64,000 nt of DNA, from the NCBI GenBank assembly GCA_021307315.1, contig JAJSPD010000002.1, forward strand, positions 868,001 to 932,000, written 5' to 3'. This DNA comes from Bisporella sp. PMI_857. Taxonomy: Eukaryota > Ascomycota > Leotiomycetes > Helotiales > Helotiaceae. The position numbers were made by a program, and so were the translations under genes. This document shows, piece after piece, positions 23,343-35,572 of the stretch. The notes under the pieces were generated by a model, which was given only the letters and a program-made list of their open reading frames with translations, had not been told where the DNA came from and searched no databases. Numbering within the stretch: position 1 is the stretch's first letter; every line of letters starts with the position of its first letter.

Positions 23343-25238
23343 GATCGCCTGTGAGATTTTCTCGATTTAGGGCATCGCCAGAAAAGCGGACATCCAGGTC
23401 GATATGTACACAGCGAGGTCTCTCGTCACCTCATGGATGCAGATGAAACTCCATACAATCAAGATTTGCTTTTGAGCTAATATGGCCTGGAAGGTGATTG
23501 TTTTTTCGTCCCAGTAGGAGTAAGCAAACAGGCTAGATCCCAACCACAAGCAACATTACTTACGAACTCCCCTACCTGCTTCACCCTGGTCAGTTCTTTC
23601 AAAGGGGGATTTATATTTAAGCTTTCCGGAAAGGATTAAGGCATCGCTCGGAAGGCTGGTGACACAACTTGCGGCTGGAGAGCTATTGGTAAGCTCTTAG
23701 AAAGGCTCATTTGGCAGAATCCTTTCCAGAAGGTTACAGGTAATACCCCCTGAAAAGAGCCATATACCGAAGCCATATGACCTATTGATTCTCTGTTCTA
23801 GGGAGAATTTTAGGTAGAATCAACCAATCTCCGTGCCGTCAAGTTCTATCAGAAGTATCTACAGTAACGGTGTAAAACAAAGGGTCCAGCATGCTATCAT
23901 GCCGTCCCGTCTCTTGTCTGTCTCTGTTTCTGTCTGCCTACCGTACTTCGCTCCAAGCCACCAAATCCACCAAGCAAGCCAAGACTCTGGGCTATGTTCA
24001 AACTTGTCCATCTCGTTTTCCGGGGAATGCTTTCCGAGCCCTTGCCAATCCAGAAGCGAGCTGGTGACGAATTAAAACAGGGCCTGCATGTGAGTATAAG
24101 CTTCTGAGTGGGTGGGCTGGGACCGGGCCGGAACCCTGGAGCATTATTAGCGAGGCGTACAGCCCTAGCCCTTCCGCAACATGAACCCATTACTCAAGAT
24201 ATAACTACAGTACATACAGTCTTCACACGGGAGCCGTGAGGGGGGGGATATGTGTTCCCAGGTTCTTGCCCATTGCCGAAACTCGAGTTTCCTGCAAGAT
24301 ACAACCCGCCATCCAATCAAACGCTCGAAGCGGCCGAACTTCAATAAAACGTTTCCTCCAGCTGCAGGAGCGTCACATTGGATTGGCACCTCGGAACACA
24401 TCCCAATCCTTCCGTTTCAAAATAAAATAAAATTCACGTTCGAAAAAAAAGAAAACAGATGGCATGATCTGGTGCATAAAATGCCTCAGAGGATCCCCCG
24501 TATCTTTGCTTATTCAGTATTTGAAAAGCAATACCGCCAAGTATAGCGCGTATCTGGATGATGCTAGCGCATCAATCATAATTACGCAGCTGCATTTTGG
24601 CATGCTTATCTTCTCAAATTTATGGTATACAATGGTGCCATCCCACACAGAGTGTGTCCTCTCCTCCCCTCCTCTCCCCCCCCCCAAAAAACCATGCCGG
24701 TAGCATCATTGGATACCGACGATAAGGTACTGGGTCCAGGGTGCAGAAACTTGAATGGCTGGACCACGAATGATCCACGCTGCCCGAAACTTGCTGCCTT
24801 TCCCATGCCGCCTTTTTGCCTTGCCCAGGCATAATATTGACGGCAGCGAAAAGATAAACAAATGGACCTTGACATCAACATCGCTTAAGTCGCTTATGTT
24901 GGATTCTGATAGGGCACAGCGACGGGTAGAAGACGGGTTGGAAAGCGTAAATATTCATGGGATGCGCGTCGTGGGTTTTGAAAAGACCATCTGATAATGT
25001 AACATTGGCAGACAGGGTTCCTAGGCGAATCGGTCGAACTTGTCTGAGCTCGCGTCCTATTACCAGGTATGCCACCGCTAGCAGGGTTTCCTACATGATG
25101 TAGACAAAAGTGCTCCGTACTTAATGTGCATGTTTATGAGCCAGCTAGCTGTGGCCCTTTCCTTGCCTAAGATGGTATCCTGCTGTGCACCCCTTCTCCC
25201 CATCCTTCACATTCTCCAAATTTCATTTTTCTTCAATC
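23343..25238. other. Long intergenic region
   Basis: About 1.9 kb between divergent genes. It contains homopolymer runs (C11 then A6 near 24680) but no convincing gene; frames are short and overlap on both strands. It probably carries the permease promoter. Confidence 0.5.
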
Positions 25239-27103
25239 ATGGATTCGTCGAAGGAAGAGATGGGCGTTACGGAGCAGCATGTTGCCCACAATGCTCAGGC
25301 AAGCGACAAAGAAGTTGATGAGTATGAGCTTCCTGCGAGATACAGAGGGACGGAGGCGGATAAGAGGGATATGTTGACGTTGGGGAAGAAGCAAGTGTTG
25401 CGGGTATGTGTCTCCAAGCAATCTATGAGGAATGGTTAATTGACTATGTCCAGCGCAACTTCAAGTTCATCACCATGCTAGGCTTTGCAAGTACAGTCAT
25501 GGCTAGTTGGGAGCTAATGCTACCGTAAGTATTCTTTTCGCGCCTCGTAGAGTGCAATTGATCGAAGCATTCTTATATATGGCTGACAATGATATAGCTT
25601 ATTTTATTTTGTTCTGTATGACGGAGGACCACCAGATTTGTTCTGGGGTTTCATCGTTGTTGCGATCGGCATGAGCTTGGTGTACGCAAGTATTGCGGAG
25701 ATGGCGAGCATGTCTCCCACTGCAGGTGGACAATACCACTGGGTATCAGAATTTGCCCCACCAAAGGCTCAGAAAATTCTCAGCTACACTGTTGGTGCGT
25801 ATCTCCTAAGCTCTTCAATTTTCGCTCGTTAACCATGCGAAGGCTGGCTCTCCGCGATTGGGTGGCAGGTCTACCTTGCGGGTGTTTGCTTTATGGTAGG
25901 AACCATCATCCAAGGACTGATAGCTCTGAATGTGGAGGGCTATGAGTGGAAGCAGTGGCACGGAACACTTTTGACAATTGCTGTCATCGTTTTCTCGATC
26001 GCCTTCAACACCGTATTGGCTTCTCGACTACCTTTGATTGAAGGAATCGTCTTGATTCTCCACTTGGCAGGTTTCTTTGCCATAATCATCCCTCTGTGGG
26101 TCATGGCTCCTCGTGCACACCCACGAATCCTCCTTGAATTCACGAACAACGGCGGCTGGTCGAGCACTGGATTATCTGCTATGGTTGGCTTAATCAGCCC
26201 GTTGAGTGTGCTTATAGGATATGACTGTTCGGTGCATATGTGTAAGTTTACCGCTTCCCACTGGACTATCTAAAACTAACGAAGGACTATACATTCAGCC
26301 GAAGAAATTCAAGATGCGTCAATCACCTTACCCAAGGCGATAATGTGGTCTGTGATCCCAAATGCAGTTCTTGGTTTCCTCATGGCGGTAACCATAATCT
26401 TCACACTTGGAGATGTCGACAGCGTCCTCTACACAGCCACATTCCAACCCTTTATCCAGCTCTTCTACAATGCCACCGGAAGCTACGCCGCAACGAATGC
26501 AATGACCTCCATAGTCATTATCTTGCTCGTTTCGTGCTGCATCAGCGAAGTAGCAACCGCGTCCCGACAGATCTGGTCATTTGCTCGAGACCGTGGACTG
26601 CCTGGCTCGCTCTGGTTAGCAAAAGTAAGTCAACTTTTAAACTCAGAGAACAATGATTGACTTGACAGGTGACTCCTCGCTATAATATCCCTCTTCGCGC
26701 TGTTTTCGTGTCACTCCTCGTCAGCTCCCTCCTGTCCCTAATCAACCTCGGCTCCTCAGTTGCACTTAATGCCATCAACTCGCTCGGTGGTGTCTCCATC
26801 CTCTCATCCTACTACGTGACCATCTCCTGCCTCATCTGGAGACGTCTGAAAGGGGCACCTCTTCCTCCACGCCGTTGGTCATTGGGTAGATTTGGCCTCG
26901 CGATCAACGTTGCGGCTCTTGTGTTCTTGACACCGTTGTGGTTCTTTGCGTTCTGGCCGCTTGCTACGCCAGTGACTGCTGCGACGATGAATTGGTCGAG
27001 TACTATGTTTGTCTCCACTATCACTTTTGCGTTGATCTATTATGCGGTGAGGGCGAAGAATGTGTATATTGGACCTGTGAGCCATATCAAGAGGGATGAC
27101 TAG
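25239..27103 (+). CDS. APC-family amino acid/GABA/choline permease
   Basis: Six exons (25239-25403, 25454-25524, 25598-25794, 25843-26241, 26299-26624, 26669-27103) give 530 residues. All introns are 44-73 bp GT-AG. A hydrophilic N-terminus precedes helix 1 (FITMLGFASTVMASWELMLP). AEMASMSPTAGGQYHWVSEF and DCSVHMSEEIQDASITLPKA are hallmark motifs of the fungal GABA permease/choline transporter branch of the APC superfamily. Further helices include VIPNAVLGFLMAVTIIFTL and AALVFLTPLWFFAFWPLA. About twelve helices are expected. The ATG at 25239 is the first in frame with the motif set. Substrate cannot be read from sequence. Confidence 0.92.
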
Positions 27104-27597
27104 GGAATGATATACAAAACAAGATGTGTAGATAGAATACAAAATCTTCGTAGTTTGTTATACATATCGGTCATCATAGGCGTAGAAAGCTTGCAGATTT
27201 GTCTGACAAGTATAAGATCTCCAGAGCGGGTTCGCGGTTGTGACAGCTTTCTGCCTCTAAACGGACTTCCTAACTCTCACAAAGAAAGGTAAGAATTTGC
27301 TTTTGTTACATTGCCCAATCGGGCCAATAGATGACCCTCCCAAATAGCTTGCATACCGGCTAAAAATCAATGCATAACCTACCCCTGTTCCCATGCATCC
27401 GCACGCCTGCTCCTCTCCCCCCCTACGTCCGACTCGGCTTGTATGATGTATCTAGCATGATCCCCGTGCGAATCATGCATCACCATCGAAAGTTTCAATG
27501 GGCTCCTACCACAGCTAAAATACTCAGCTGAGGTTGCACAAAACATGTTCGGCTTTCGTCAAATGGCAGAGAGAAAGGAATATATCTGAACCTTCCA
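27104..27597. other. Intergenic, no supported gene
   Basis: 3' UTR of the permease and promoter of the methyltransferase gene; nothing else seen. Confidence 0.5.
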
Positions 27598-28335
27598 ATG
27601 TCAACCACCACCTCACTCGCGGGCCTCGAAACCTTCGACGCGCTGAACATCGAGTACGAAAACGCATACAAAGACAACCCGTTCAAAAAGGAATGCGTCT
27701 CGTACGCAATCTCCCTCCTCAAGCCCGGCGCCCGGGTGCTGGATGCTGGTTGCGGGACAGGCGTACCTGTCTCAGCCATGTTGTCCGGCGCAGGCCTTGA
27801 TGTCGTGGGCTTCGACATCTCACCCAAGATGGTGCAACACGCGCAAACTTCCGTACCTAAAGGGAGCTTCTCGGTGTCGGATATGTTGAACTACGATGTG
27901 GAGGCGCGAGGAGAGTTTGATGGCGTCTTCATGATCTTCGCGCACCTCCAGTTCTCCTACGCAGACTTCCACTTCGCCGCTTACCGCTTTGCACGCGCCC
28001 TCGCTCCGTCCGGCCTCTTTGTTATTGGGCAGATGCCGCTCGATTCCTATGTCGCACCTGATGACCCTGCTTTAGACGAGGAGAAGGTTTATGTCGAGGA
28101 TTACCCGGCGCCGTTCATGGGCGAGATGCTACCAACATTTATGGCTAGCGCGGAGGGGCAGCGGGAAATTTTGCGGAGTATGGGCTTGGAGATTGTATGG
28201 GAGGGGGGAGGGAGTTTTCTGCCGGCGGATAAGAGATGTGTGCCGGAGGAGCAGCAGTATATTGTAGCAAGGAGGGTTGGTGAGACCGAGATTCAGAAGC
28301 CATGGCCATTACCGAAAGTTAGAAATAGCAAATAG
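27598..28335 (+). CDS. SAM-dependent methyltransferase, class I
   Basis: Intronless 245 residues. Motif I is RVLDAGCGTGVPVSAML (residues about 46-62). GLDVVGFDISPKMV places the acidic ribose-binding residue, and SFSVSDMLNYD gives the adenine-contact Asp. These are the Methyltransf_11/25-type SAM site. No lipid or membrane segment is visible, so it should be soluble and cytosolic. The substrate is unknown; the fold is shared by small-molecule and natural-product methyltransferases, but no biosynthetic cluster surrounds it. It is much richer in GC than the flanking spacers, consistent with a maintained gene. Confidence 0.85.
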   Translation: MSTTTSLAGLETFDALNIEYENAYKDNPFKKECVSYAISLLKPGARVLDAGCGTGVPVSAMLSGAGLDVVGFDISPKMVQHAQTSVPKGSFSVSDMLNYDVEARGEFDGVFMIFAHLQFSYADFHFAAYRFARALAPSGLFVIGQMPLDSYVAPDDPALDEEKVYVEDYPAPFMGEMLPTFMASAEGQREILRSMGLEIVWEGGGSFLPADKRCVPEEQQYIVARRVGETEIQKPWPLPKVRNSK

Positions 28336-28760
28336 AGAGTAGACTGAAACACTTGATCTGATAACTAAGTAACGGTTTTTATACCCAATCCTGGGGAGTT
28401 GCAGATCCCTAACATGGTTCTGAGCAGACCGCAAGTGCAAATCTGCCAATCATAAGCAGAGCTTTAGAGTTTAGAATTAGACTTTAACGGTAGAAATCGC
28501 ATCCTTTATCAACCTAATTAGTTGTGATCTAGGAACCTTGCCGTCCTGCCGGGAATTGCTTCAAATTCATCCTCAAATCTGAGACAATGTATTGCTTCCT
28601 TTGTACCCCAGAAAGTTATTGACACCATGTTGCCACTTCATTCAATTCCTCTGAATATATGCGCTCGCCATGATAAGGCTCACTTGATGAACAAGGCTAA
28701 AAGCGCGAAAGCATGGGGCGTATTTCCGGGATGTGTTTGCCGGTAGAGGGATAACGAAGG
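28336..28760. other. Intergenic, no supported gene
   Basis: Spacer between convergent frames with no features seen. Confidence 0.45.
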
Positions 28761-29225
28761 TTAGTGTGTGATCGGTTGATATGAAACGCACTTGTCTAGT
28801 AACCCAAAGTCTGGAGTGTTGAGCGGGGAACTGGTTAACAATTCATTGCGTATTCTCATAGCTCGCCAGCAATATTCCAAGATTCTGCAGTCCTGAGTCT
28901 CGGTACATTTGATTGAAATTCTCGAGCAAACGGCTACCATGATAAGAGATTTGGGAATTATGAACGTAGGGTTTGGGCATCTGTTGATATGAGCATGTAT
29001 TGGGTGAAAGGGCATTTTCAGGCATGCTTGCCGGGCGTTATCAAGAAATGAGTCAACTAAATTCCTCATGGGAAAGGTCATATCAGGGAGATCAGAGTCG
29101 AATATAGAGATAAGTGCTGGCCGTGTATCGCAATAGAATTTAACACCGCAATGATCCAAACAGATGCCATCAATGCAGCCCAGCACATCCGCGTGCCTCT
29201 TGAGAAATAACCAGTTCGATTTCAT
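28761..29225 (-). CDS. Hypothetical 154-residue protein
   Basis: A single open frame (MKSNWLFLKRHADVLGC..., ending VSYQPITH) begins 38 bp beyond the stop of the HET-domain gene, on the same strand. It is rich in Cys and Ile, without membrane segment or known motif. It could be a small gene, a fragment of a former HET-family tail, or chance. Its closeness to the HET gene is the only context. Confidence 0.33.
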   Translation of the reverse strand: MKSNWLFLKRHADVLGCIDGICLDHCGVKFYCDTRPALISIFDSDLPDMTFPMRNLVDSFLDNARQACLKMPFHPIHAHINRCPNPTFIIPKSLIMVAVCSRISIKCTETQDCRILEYCWRAMRIRNELLTSSPLNTPDFGLLDKCVSYQPITH

Positions 29226-29263
29226 TTCTACTAGGATGCACCACTCCGATTGCTCATATCATT

Positions 29264-31101
29264 TCATATGATATGAAAAGATTCCTTGATTAGTTCTCCC
29301 ATCTCCATCATCTTTACGGCCTCCCCATTCATGAAACCATAAAAGTAGCATTCGCCAACAAGAATGTAATGGTCGCCACTAGGTCTTAGGCAAAAAGGAG
29401 TGGTTCCTCCAAACAAAACGCAGACGATGTCTCCTTCAGCAACGTGAGAACCGAGCCCCCAATAGCCCTTTTTGGTTTGAAAAAATGATCGGTTCGAGGA
29501 GACAACGGACATACCACTGAGCCACGCGAAAGCATCTCCGCCTGCGGATGCCTCCCTGATACTGTCATCGACTAAGATTGTATGTCCATATGTTCGAACC
29601 AAAAAAGCCGCTCCATGCCGGAGCCATGTATCCGTGGGTAGATCGTGGTACTGCATCTGGGGCCGCATGGTACGAAGTGCATGGAAGGCGCAACCGGCCG
29701 AGAGCGTCTGACAGAAGGCTAAGACAGCACTTTCGCCATTAGCATATCGATGCCGAAGCGAAAATTCATTGAATCCACAGATTTTGCGCCAGATAATTCC
29801 CAGGTCTTTCCGTAGTAACCTAACATCATCAAAATCAACGGCGGATCTAGTGATAACGTTTGAAACATCTTCAACAATGTCGATTCTAACTCCTTCGAGT
29901 ATCAACCCTTGCCGGTCGTTCAGAATTGTCAGGTCCCGCATGGAATTCCTCGAGGCGTTGAAGAAAGTGCCTCGGTGGCCGATAAGATGCTGAGACGAGC
30001 CATTGGCCCAGTCAGGAGCCCAAGACGGCAATTTGATGCGATCTAGATATCCAATTTAGCCAAATATCTTTGTGATAATCTAGTACTGTGAAACTTACTG
30101 CCTGTGCCGTGCTGAACTGCGTTGAGGGTTTCAAGCGTTGGATAGTCCTGAAGAGTTCGAATGGCAACCTCGAAGGATATTTCGGTCGTAGTTTTGGAAT
30201 AGTCTGCAACCATGATGAGGTCTCCGGATTTCATACGAGCAGAATAATGTCCAAGCAACGAGAAGATTCTGTCGCGAGGATCAGTAGATTGACGACCACG
30301 GTATCGATGTAATTGGTAGATAAAGCTATTCCGTGGGTTGGACCTAGTCACGTTGCTTTCTACAAATCTGCGGTTCAGAAATGAGATCTGCTGAGCAGGC
30401 ATATCAAACCGAAAACGCAATGGAGTATGATATCTTTCGAATTTCTTGGACACAAACAACAGCGTTTCCCAGTCAATGGAAGCCTCTCCCCAAAAAAGCT
30501 CCATTGGCACGCCGGTTCCTGCCTCCTGACCAATCCAGACACGAGTTAGCCATGGATGGCGATAAAGTACTCCAAGCGGTCGCCATTCTGAGGCAGGAAA
30601 TTCGTTTAATCTCTCTTCCTGATCAGCAGTAAACTGCTGCAACTGGTCATCATCTTGAAATGCCACATTAAGGCACTCAATCATATCAAAAGCAGGTGCC
30701 GCATACTCTTCGTCATCCCTGCCCAACCAAGCTAGTACCTTGGTAGTGTTTTTGTATATGGCATTCATTAATTGCACCTGCTTACTTCTCTCAACAGGAT
30801 CGTCCTGATTGATACAGATTTGGTCTGCCCATAGCCACCGGGGATGAGAGTCATCTCGAAGTCTACGTAACGCGTTGCTTAAGCTTTGGGTGAGCGCTAA
30901 GAGCTTTCCGTTGCAGATAATCTGCTCGCAACGCGTTGCATCTCCCCAAACATAGGATATTGCTTCGTAATTCGACTTCGTATCTAGTGTCACGAATATG
31001 AGCTCTCCAATCAGTTCATCGCTTGGTTTTCCTGGGAGGAGCTTGAGGACTCGGAACGTCTTCTCGTCTGGGATAGGAACATATTGGTAAGCCTCTGTCA
31101 T
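29264..31101 (-). CDS. HET-domain (heterokaryon incompatibility) protein
   Basis: Exons 31101-30099 and 30042-29264 (56-bp intron) encode 593 residues. The HET domain spans about residues 40-200: YEAISYVWGDATRCEQI, then RWLWADQICINQDDPVERS and KNTTKVLAWLGRDDEE, then WLTRVWIGQEAG (family: W-x-x-Q-E). DPRDRIFSLLG follows, and LPSWAPDWA across the splice is the usual post-domain motif. The C-terminal block DHYILVGECYFYGFMNGEAV is the conserved HET-family end. These proteins can trigger cell death after fusion with non-self hyphae; partner and allele are unknown. Degraded relatives lie just upstream (31.5-34.4 kb). Confidence 0.93.
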
Positions 31102-31488
31102 TCTCCTTCATGACAAGAATCCACACTCAAACCCCACTTCGGGAAATACAAATCCTTTCTTGCAATGCAACAAAGAATTGAGAGAATGGGATGATGATGA
31201 CGCTGGCAGATCCCCATATTTCTTCGCTTAGCGCGGACGCTAAGGCATGTTGCCCCTGATGGAAAGGAGTGCAAGACACGTGAGGCGACCAGGGTACGTA
31301 TACACGACGTCATAGCTCAACTTAGGCATCCTTCAACATATGTGATGGTAGTTATAGTTTATAGATATGCATATAACGAATTTTCTCATTTACATATCAT
31401 GCTAAGCACCGTATCGTTAGTCATCTACCGTGGAACTCTGTTACTCTGGTAGATCTGAACGATTTGATGCACCAGCCACTCAGCACTA
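31102..31488. promoter_or_regulatory. Upstream region of the HET gene
   Basis: About 390 bp between the HET start codon and the first HET relic. AT-rich, no gene seen; it should hold the HET promoter. Confidence 0.4.
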
Positions 31489-31752
31489 TCACCTCGAACT
31501 CTGTAAATTTTGCTTCAGAACGCTTAAAGCCCTTTCAGGAGGTAGAAATAACAGACTCCATAGATCGTAAATCTCCAGGACGCTGCTTACCATATCTGTG
31601 AGTGAGGACGTTGTCGGGAAGGCTGAGCTAAGAGCACTTTGAAGTTGTCCTTTCTCTATTGCCCCTACAGCCTCCCCGTCTACGAAGCCATAAAGTGGCC
31701 TCCGTTAAAACGAACCTGATGGTGATCACCATGTCTCAGCCAAACCGCAGAG
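31489..31752 (-). pseudogene. HET-family C-terminal relic
   Basis: Minus-strand sequence gives, in shifting frames, LRFG, GDHHQVRFNGGH, then YGFVDGEAVGAIEKGQLQSA and SVLEIYDLWSLLFLPPERAL before a TGA at 31489. This parallels the intact HET neighbour (GDHYILVGECYFYGFMNGEA). A frameshift near 31700 and the loss of everything upstream mark it as a fragment. AT-rich DNA replaces the expected N-terminal part. Confidence 0.7.
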
Positions 31753-32365
31753 GAATATTACTCAGTTAAATATAAAGCGATATGATGTAAATATTATCGC
31801 GTAAATTAGTTATGATTAAATGAATAAAAGAATCAGGGTTTTCGTAAAATGACACAACCTTTGCTCCACATTCTGAAGATACACCTAGTGCTATTATGGC
31901 TAGCTCCCTGTATTAGCTTGCACCCCCTGTTCTGGGTAAATAATGTGTATAGATTTCAAGCCTAAGAAATTTTAAATAATTGGCTCTTCTGTATCATGTG
32001 AGCTATGAACCTTTGTCTATTGAACGGGGGTCCGGCACTAACTAACAACTCCCCATTTAATCGGCTGACCGAGAGCAAACTTTAGTCGCATGTAAAACTG
32101 GCTTCCCTTCTTGCACAGCTGCTGAAGGCCTCGAAACTGCTTACATCTAGGATCCTTAGTCCAGATAGTCGAATAGTGCTGAGCACAAGATGTTACTTCA
32201 ACCAGCTCTCATAATTATCAACAGGTCTCACTCAGAAGCTTTATTTTCAGTCAAATTTCCGCATGTTTACTTACACCAGTGTGATTATAACATCCCACTT
32301 TCGGAGACAGTCGAACTCTTTAACATCCTCATAGAAATTCTTGTCCAATATGTCTGGCGCATCTA
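31753..32365. other. AT-rich spacer between HET relics
   Basis: AT-rich sequence without coherent frames. It may be heavily mutated DNA of the same decayed genes. Confidence 0.4.
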
Positions 32366-34374
32366 TCACGGACTGGTGGCTGCCGTCATCATTATAACGG
32401 CAGAAATAGATATAGAATTCTCCAACGCGTTGAAACTACCCTTGGCACTTTCTATTTTCTTTTGCAAAAGTAGTCCTTGGAGATTATGCGAATTACTGAT
32501 CTCGTCTGATTGTTTATTGATAAACAAAAGGTAGACTTCGTGCTTCGCCTTTTGCTCCGGATCTATATCAAATGAAAAATGCTTCAGCCCTTCTGTCCTC
32601 TTGCCTATAGTCAGTTGAAGTTCAGACTTTTTCTGTGCGTTGAATCTGTAATTAGCATTCGCTGTCTTTATGGTCTCATATTGTAGACGCAAGGAAGCAA
32701 AAGAGATCTGGCTAAAGGGCTCTGGACTCGCAAGCTTGACGTTCAGATTGGTAACTAAGCAGCAGAGCCGATCATGTACGTCAACATGACCATGGCAGTG
32801 TAGTTAATTGGTCCTTCGATGGATGCCTACGACCAAGAGGTGTCCGGTACTTTGAGACTCATTTTACTCGATGGAATTGTGGTGTCTTATGCCTGGTTCT
32901 CCGAAGTAGCGGCTTCTCAAGTCTTTCCTCCATAGACCAGCAACGAGATAATCGCCTGGTAAGATCAGAGAGAGCAACAATCTTGTTGTCTTCTTTAGTG
33001 AAGTAACATCTAGTGTAGTAATGATCACATCTCCCGGAAAGTCAATGGGTCTAACTCCTCCAGAATATCATAACGAGCCATGAGATCACGACTGCCACTG
33101 GGATAAGATTCACAGGCAAGCAGATATGTACACTCCCAGTCGGCTCCGTCTAAAGTGTAGTGTTCAAGGTGCAGGAACTCGCTCCTGTAGTACCCACGCT
33201 CGGAGTGAAAGAGGTGATCTTTCCACACTAAGCATCCAGTGCTGAGACGTAACACATTGGTAGATGCCATTATTAGAACCTGTGTTGGAAAGGTAGGCCT
33301 TGCATGGTTGGACTTGTCTGACATCTCTTTGTGTGAAGCATCCAGAGTTTCCATTCGACGCACCCGTAGCAGCAAAGTTTAGAGAGGACCCAGCGTAGAC
33401 ATCTGCCATGGTAGCGGCTTCTCTAACCCAGTCGCTCGGATCATCCTGGATATTGTACAATGAGCCGATCCAGATATAGCCCAACCGGAACGACGTACGG
33501 CATGGGTGACATCCTGAAAGCTCTTAACCAGCATTTGCAGTGGAATAGCTTCCAGAAACAACTGGTGATTGCTTCGTGAAAGGGTCAACATTGGAACTGA
33601 TCCCTAGCAATGGCTTATAGTATAGTATTTGACGTCTTGAGGAGCGAAAAGCGATTTTCTCAGTCGTACTTTGACCTCATGCATCGCGCCGAGCTGTACA
33701 AATCGAGTTAGTCGACTACGGGCTGTGGTTGAAGTACAGGCGTGGCTGGTATTACACATCTCGTACCAATGTCTTGCTAAGTCCTAGTTCGACTCATAGT
33801 CTATTGAAGGAAAAGCTGCATGCGTAAGCTTCTCTACCTGCTGGGTCAGCAAAATTAGGAAGCATCTGAAAATGTCACAAACCTTCATGGTGCCACCTAA
33901 GAGAAATAGAATGGCTCAGACTATTGGAAGGTGGGTTCAGAGGATAACGGAACAACATCCAGTAGGGAGGTTTATCACTGCCCTTGCTTCCACAAATCGA
34001 AATCGAAGCTTCTTATAAATGTGGAGCTTATCCATGTAAGAGTGAGGAATAGCGTCGATCACGATTACGCTTAAATGGCACTCTTCCTCTTGGGTGAAGG
34101 CTAAACTAACATCCTTCCCGAACTCCCAGTATTTAGCCCAGGAGTCCTTCGTAGGCATCACGAATTCTCTGAGGATATTCTGACATTGTTTACATAGCTT
34201 TGAGGTCCTGGTTGGTGCGATTTGGGGCTCCTCGCTAGGTTTCCAGTCGGATGCGCCATATCTGCTTTTAGCTTTGCGGTATTGCGAAACTAAGCTCGAG
34301 AACATTCTATACGACGATTGAGATAGTAAAATAAGGGTTCTTCGGTATCGGAAACCGAAGTTGTTTCTAATCAA
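32366..34374 (-). pseudogene. HET-domain gene relic, RIP-like damage
   Basis: Collinear pieces of one HET protein lie in several frames. An N-terminal part (34374-33937) holds SKLCKQCQNILREFV. The pre-domain ARHWYEMCNTSHACTST follows. VKYYTISHC is followed by TAG then GSV at 33604-33606, where the family has SHCWG, so Trp became a stop. After LVKSFQDVTHAVRRS the frame shifts near 33481 into LGYIWIGSLYNIQDDPSDWV and TMADVYAGSSLNFAATGAS, then again near 33170 into DWECTYLLACESYPSG. TKEDNKIVALSDLTRRL follows near 32985, and a tail frame ends at 32366. TGG-to-TAG fits RIP. The gene is clearly dead. Confidence 0.8.
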
Positions 34375-34527
34375 TGAAACTGTGGCTGAATAAAATGGTC
34401 GGTAGTTTGAGCGGATAGTCTCTGTTCAGGAGCTCAAGTAACCCACTCGCGAGGGAAGCCAGATTGTTCATGCGACTGTACACGTTATATACACAACAGA
34501 TGCAATCGCTTCCATAAGGTAGGGCTT

Positions 34528-35572
34528 GTGAATAGGACGGAAGTCACCATCCTGGGTGATGCCTCTAATCCTGCAGCTCAGTTATATGCTGGTCGCAGGC
34601 ACAAGCCACTTTCCCTTTTGACGAAGGAAGCGCCGATGAAAGCGTCTCTCTCGAAGGTAAATTATTGCCTAGAATGGCGTCGAACCTTGCAGGATTACAG
34701 CATGACGCAGGTTCGCGACATGATTCTTGATAACTGATGTTTCTGACAGACCTAACAACCTCTCCGTCAGCGAGCCTAGTCAATTATCAACTATCCTCTG
34801 TACCCCACAGCTCTCCCTAGACGAGCTCGAAGTCGTAGTGTCTTGGGGTTCTGACAGCAAGTCAAAATCTGACTATACTATTCTGTCCAGCAAACCGATA
34901 TCTCCCGACTACTGGCCGGAAAAGGAAACTTATCTGTCGACTTTGTCGCCGAATCGAACAAACTTATATCAGACACACTCACTGATTACGACTTGCCAAA
35001 CACTGATATCCAAGCCGACATCCTAAGCATCATAACAATCATCGAGCTCGGCTCCACAAAACGCCTCTTCGACGAAAAGTTACTCGGCCACGCTGCATCA
35101 AACATGTACTCAACCGTCTTCGTAGCCCTCGCAGCCGTCAACAGGACCGATGCGGGACCGGTGCGGGAGACACACTCTTCGCTATCGCCGCAAACCCAGT
35201 AACCAAGAAAGTAGATTTAAACCAATACATCTACCTTGCCAAGCTAGATTGCCATCCGCTTTACTTAGGCCTCGGTCTGTTGTGCGTCTTTCTGATAGCC
35301 ACTCCTTTGGTTCGGGCCAACAGAATCGAAGGACCCCGCGTGATGTCAAGTATTATGTTAATACTATGACTATGATATATGATAGCGAGCTTTTGAGTGT
35401 GATTGCTGAGAGTGGGGAGACGCGGGATTTCAAGTGCTTGGATGGGAGAAGATTTGCTATGGGGGTTTTTAGGGGCGTGTTAGGGGCGAGGTGTATCGGG
35501 ATTGATTTTGAAGAGAAGGTTATGAAGATGGGAAAGAATCGCAATGGACTAAATGGGACGAGGGAATATTAG
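34528..35572 (+). pseudogene. Broken membrane-protein gene
   Basis: The main frame reads YYSVQQTDISRLLAGKGNLS, SNKLISDTLTDYDLPNTD and STKRLFDEKLLGHAASNMYS. After a shift it continues TLFAIAANPVTKKVDLNQYI, then a hydrophobic helix (YLGLGLLCVFLIATPLV). The shift falls exactly on an 11-bp tandem duplication (35146-35156 and 35157-35167). Upstream, two in-frame TGA codons (about 34850-34875) could be CGA-to-TGA changes. After MSSIMLIL the protein ends at a stop, while another frame continues to 35572. The N-terminal extent is uncertain. The family is unidentified; layout suggests an integral membrane protein with a C-terminal helix. Confidence 0.55.
35146..35167 (+). repeat. 11-bp tandem duplication causing a frameshift
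   Basis: accgatgcggg is followed at once by accggtgcggg, one mismatch in 11. Counting only one copy keeps the surrounding protein frame continuous, so this duplication is the apparent cause of the frameshift in the membrane-protein relic. Confidence 0.7.

Noticed and set aside
27598..28335. Biosynthetic gene cluster around the methyltransferase and permease
   Set aside because: No PKS, NRPS, terpene cyclase, P450 or cluster transcription factor nearby; the genes look unrelated.
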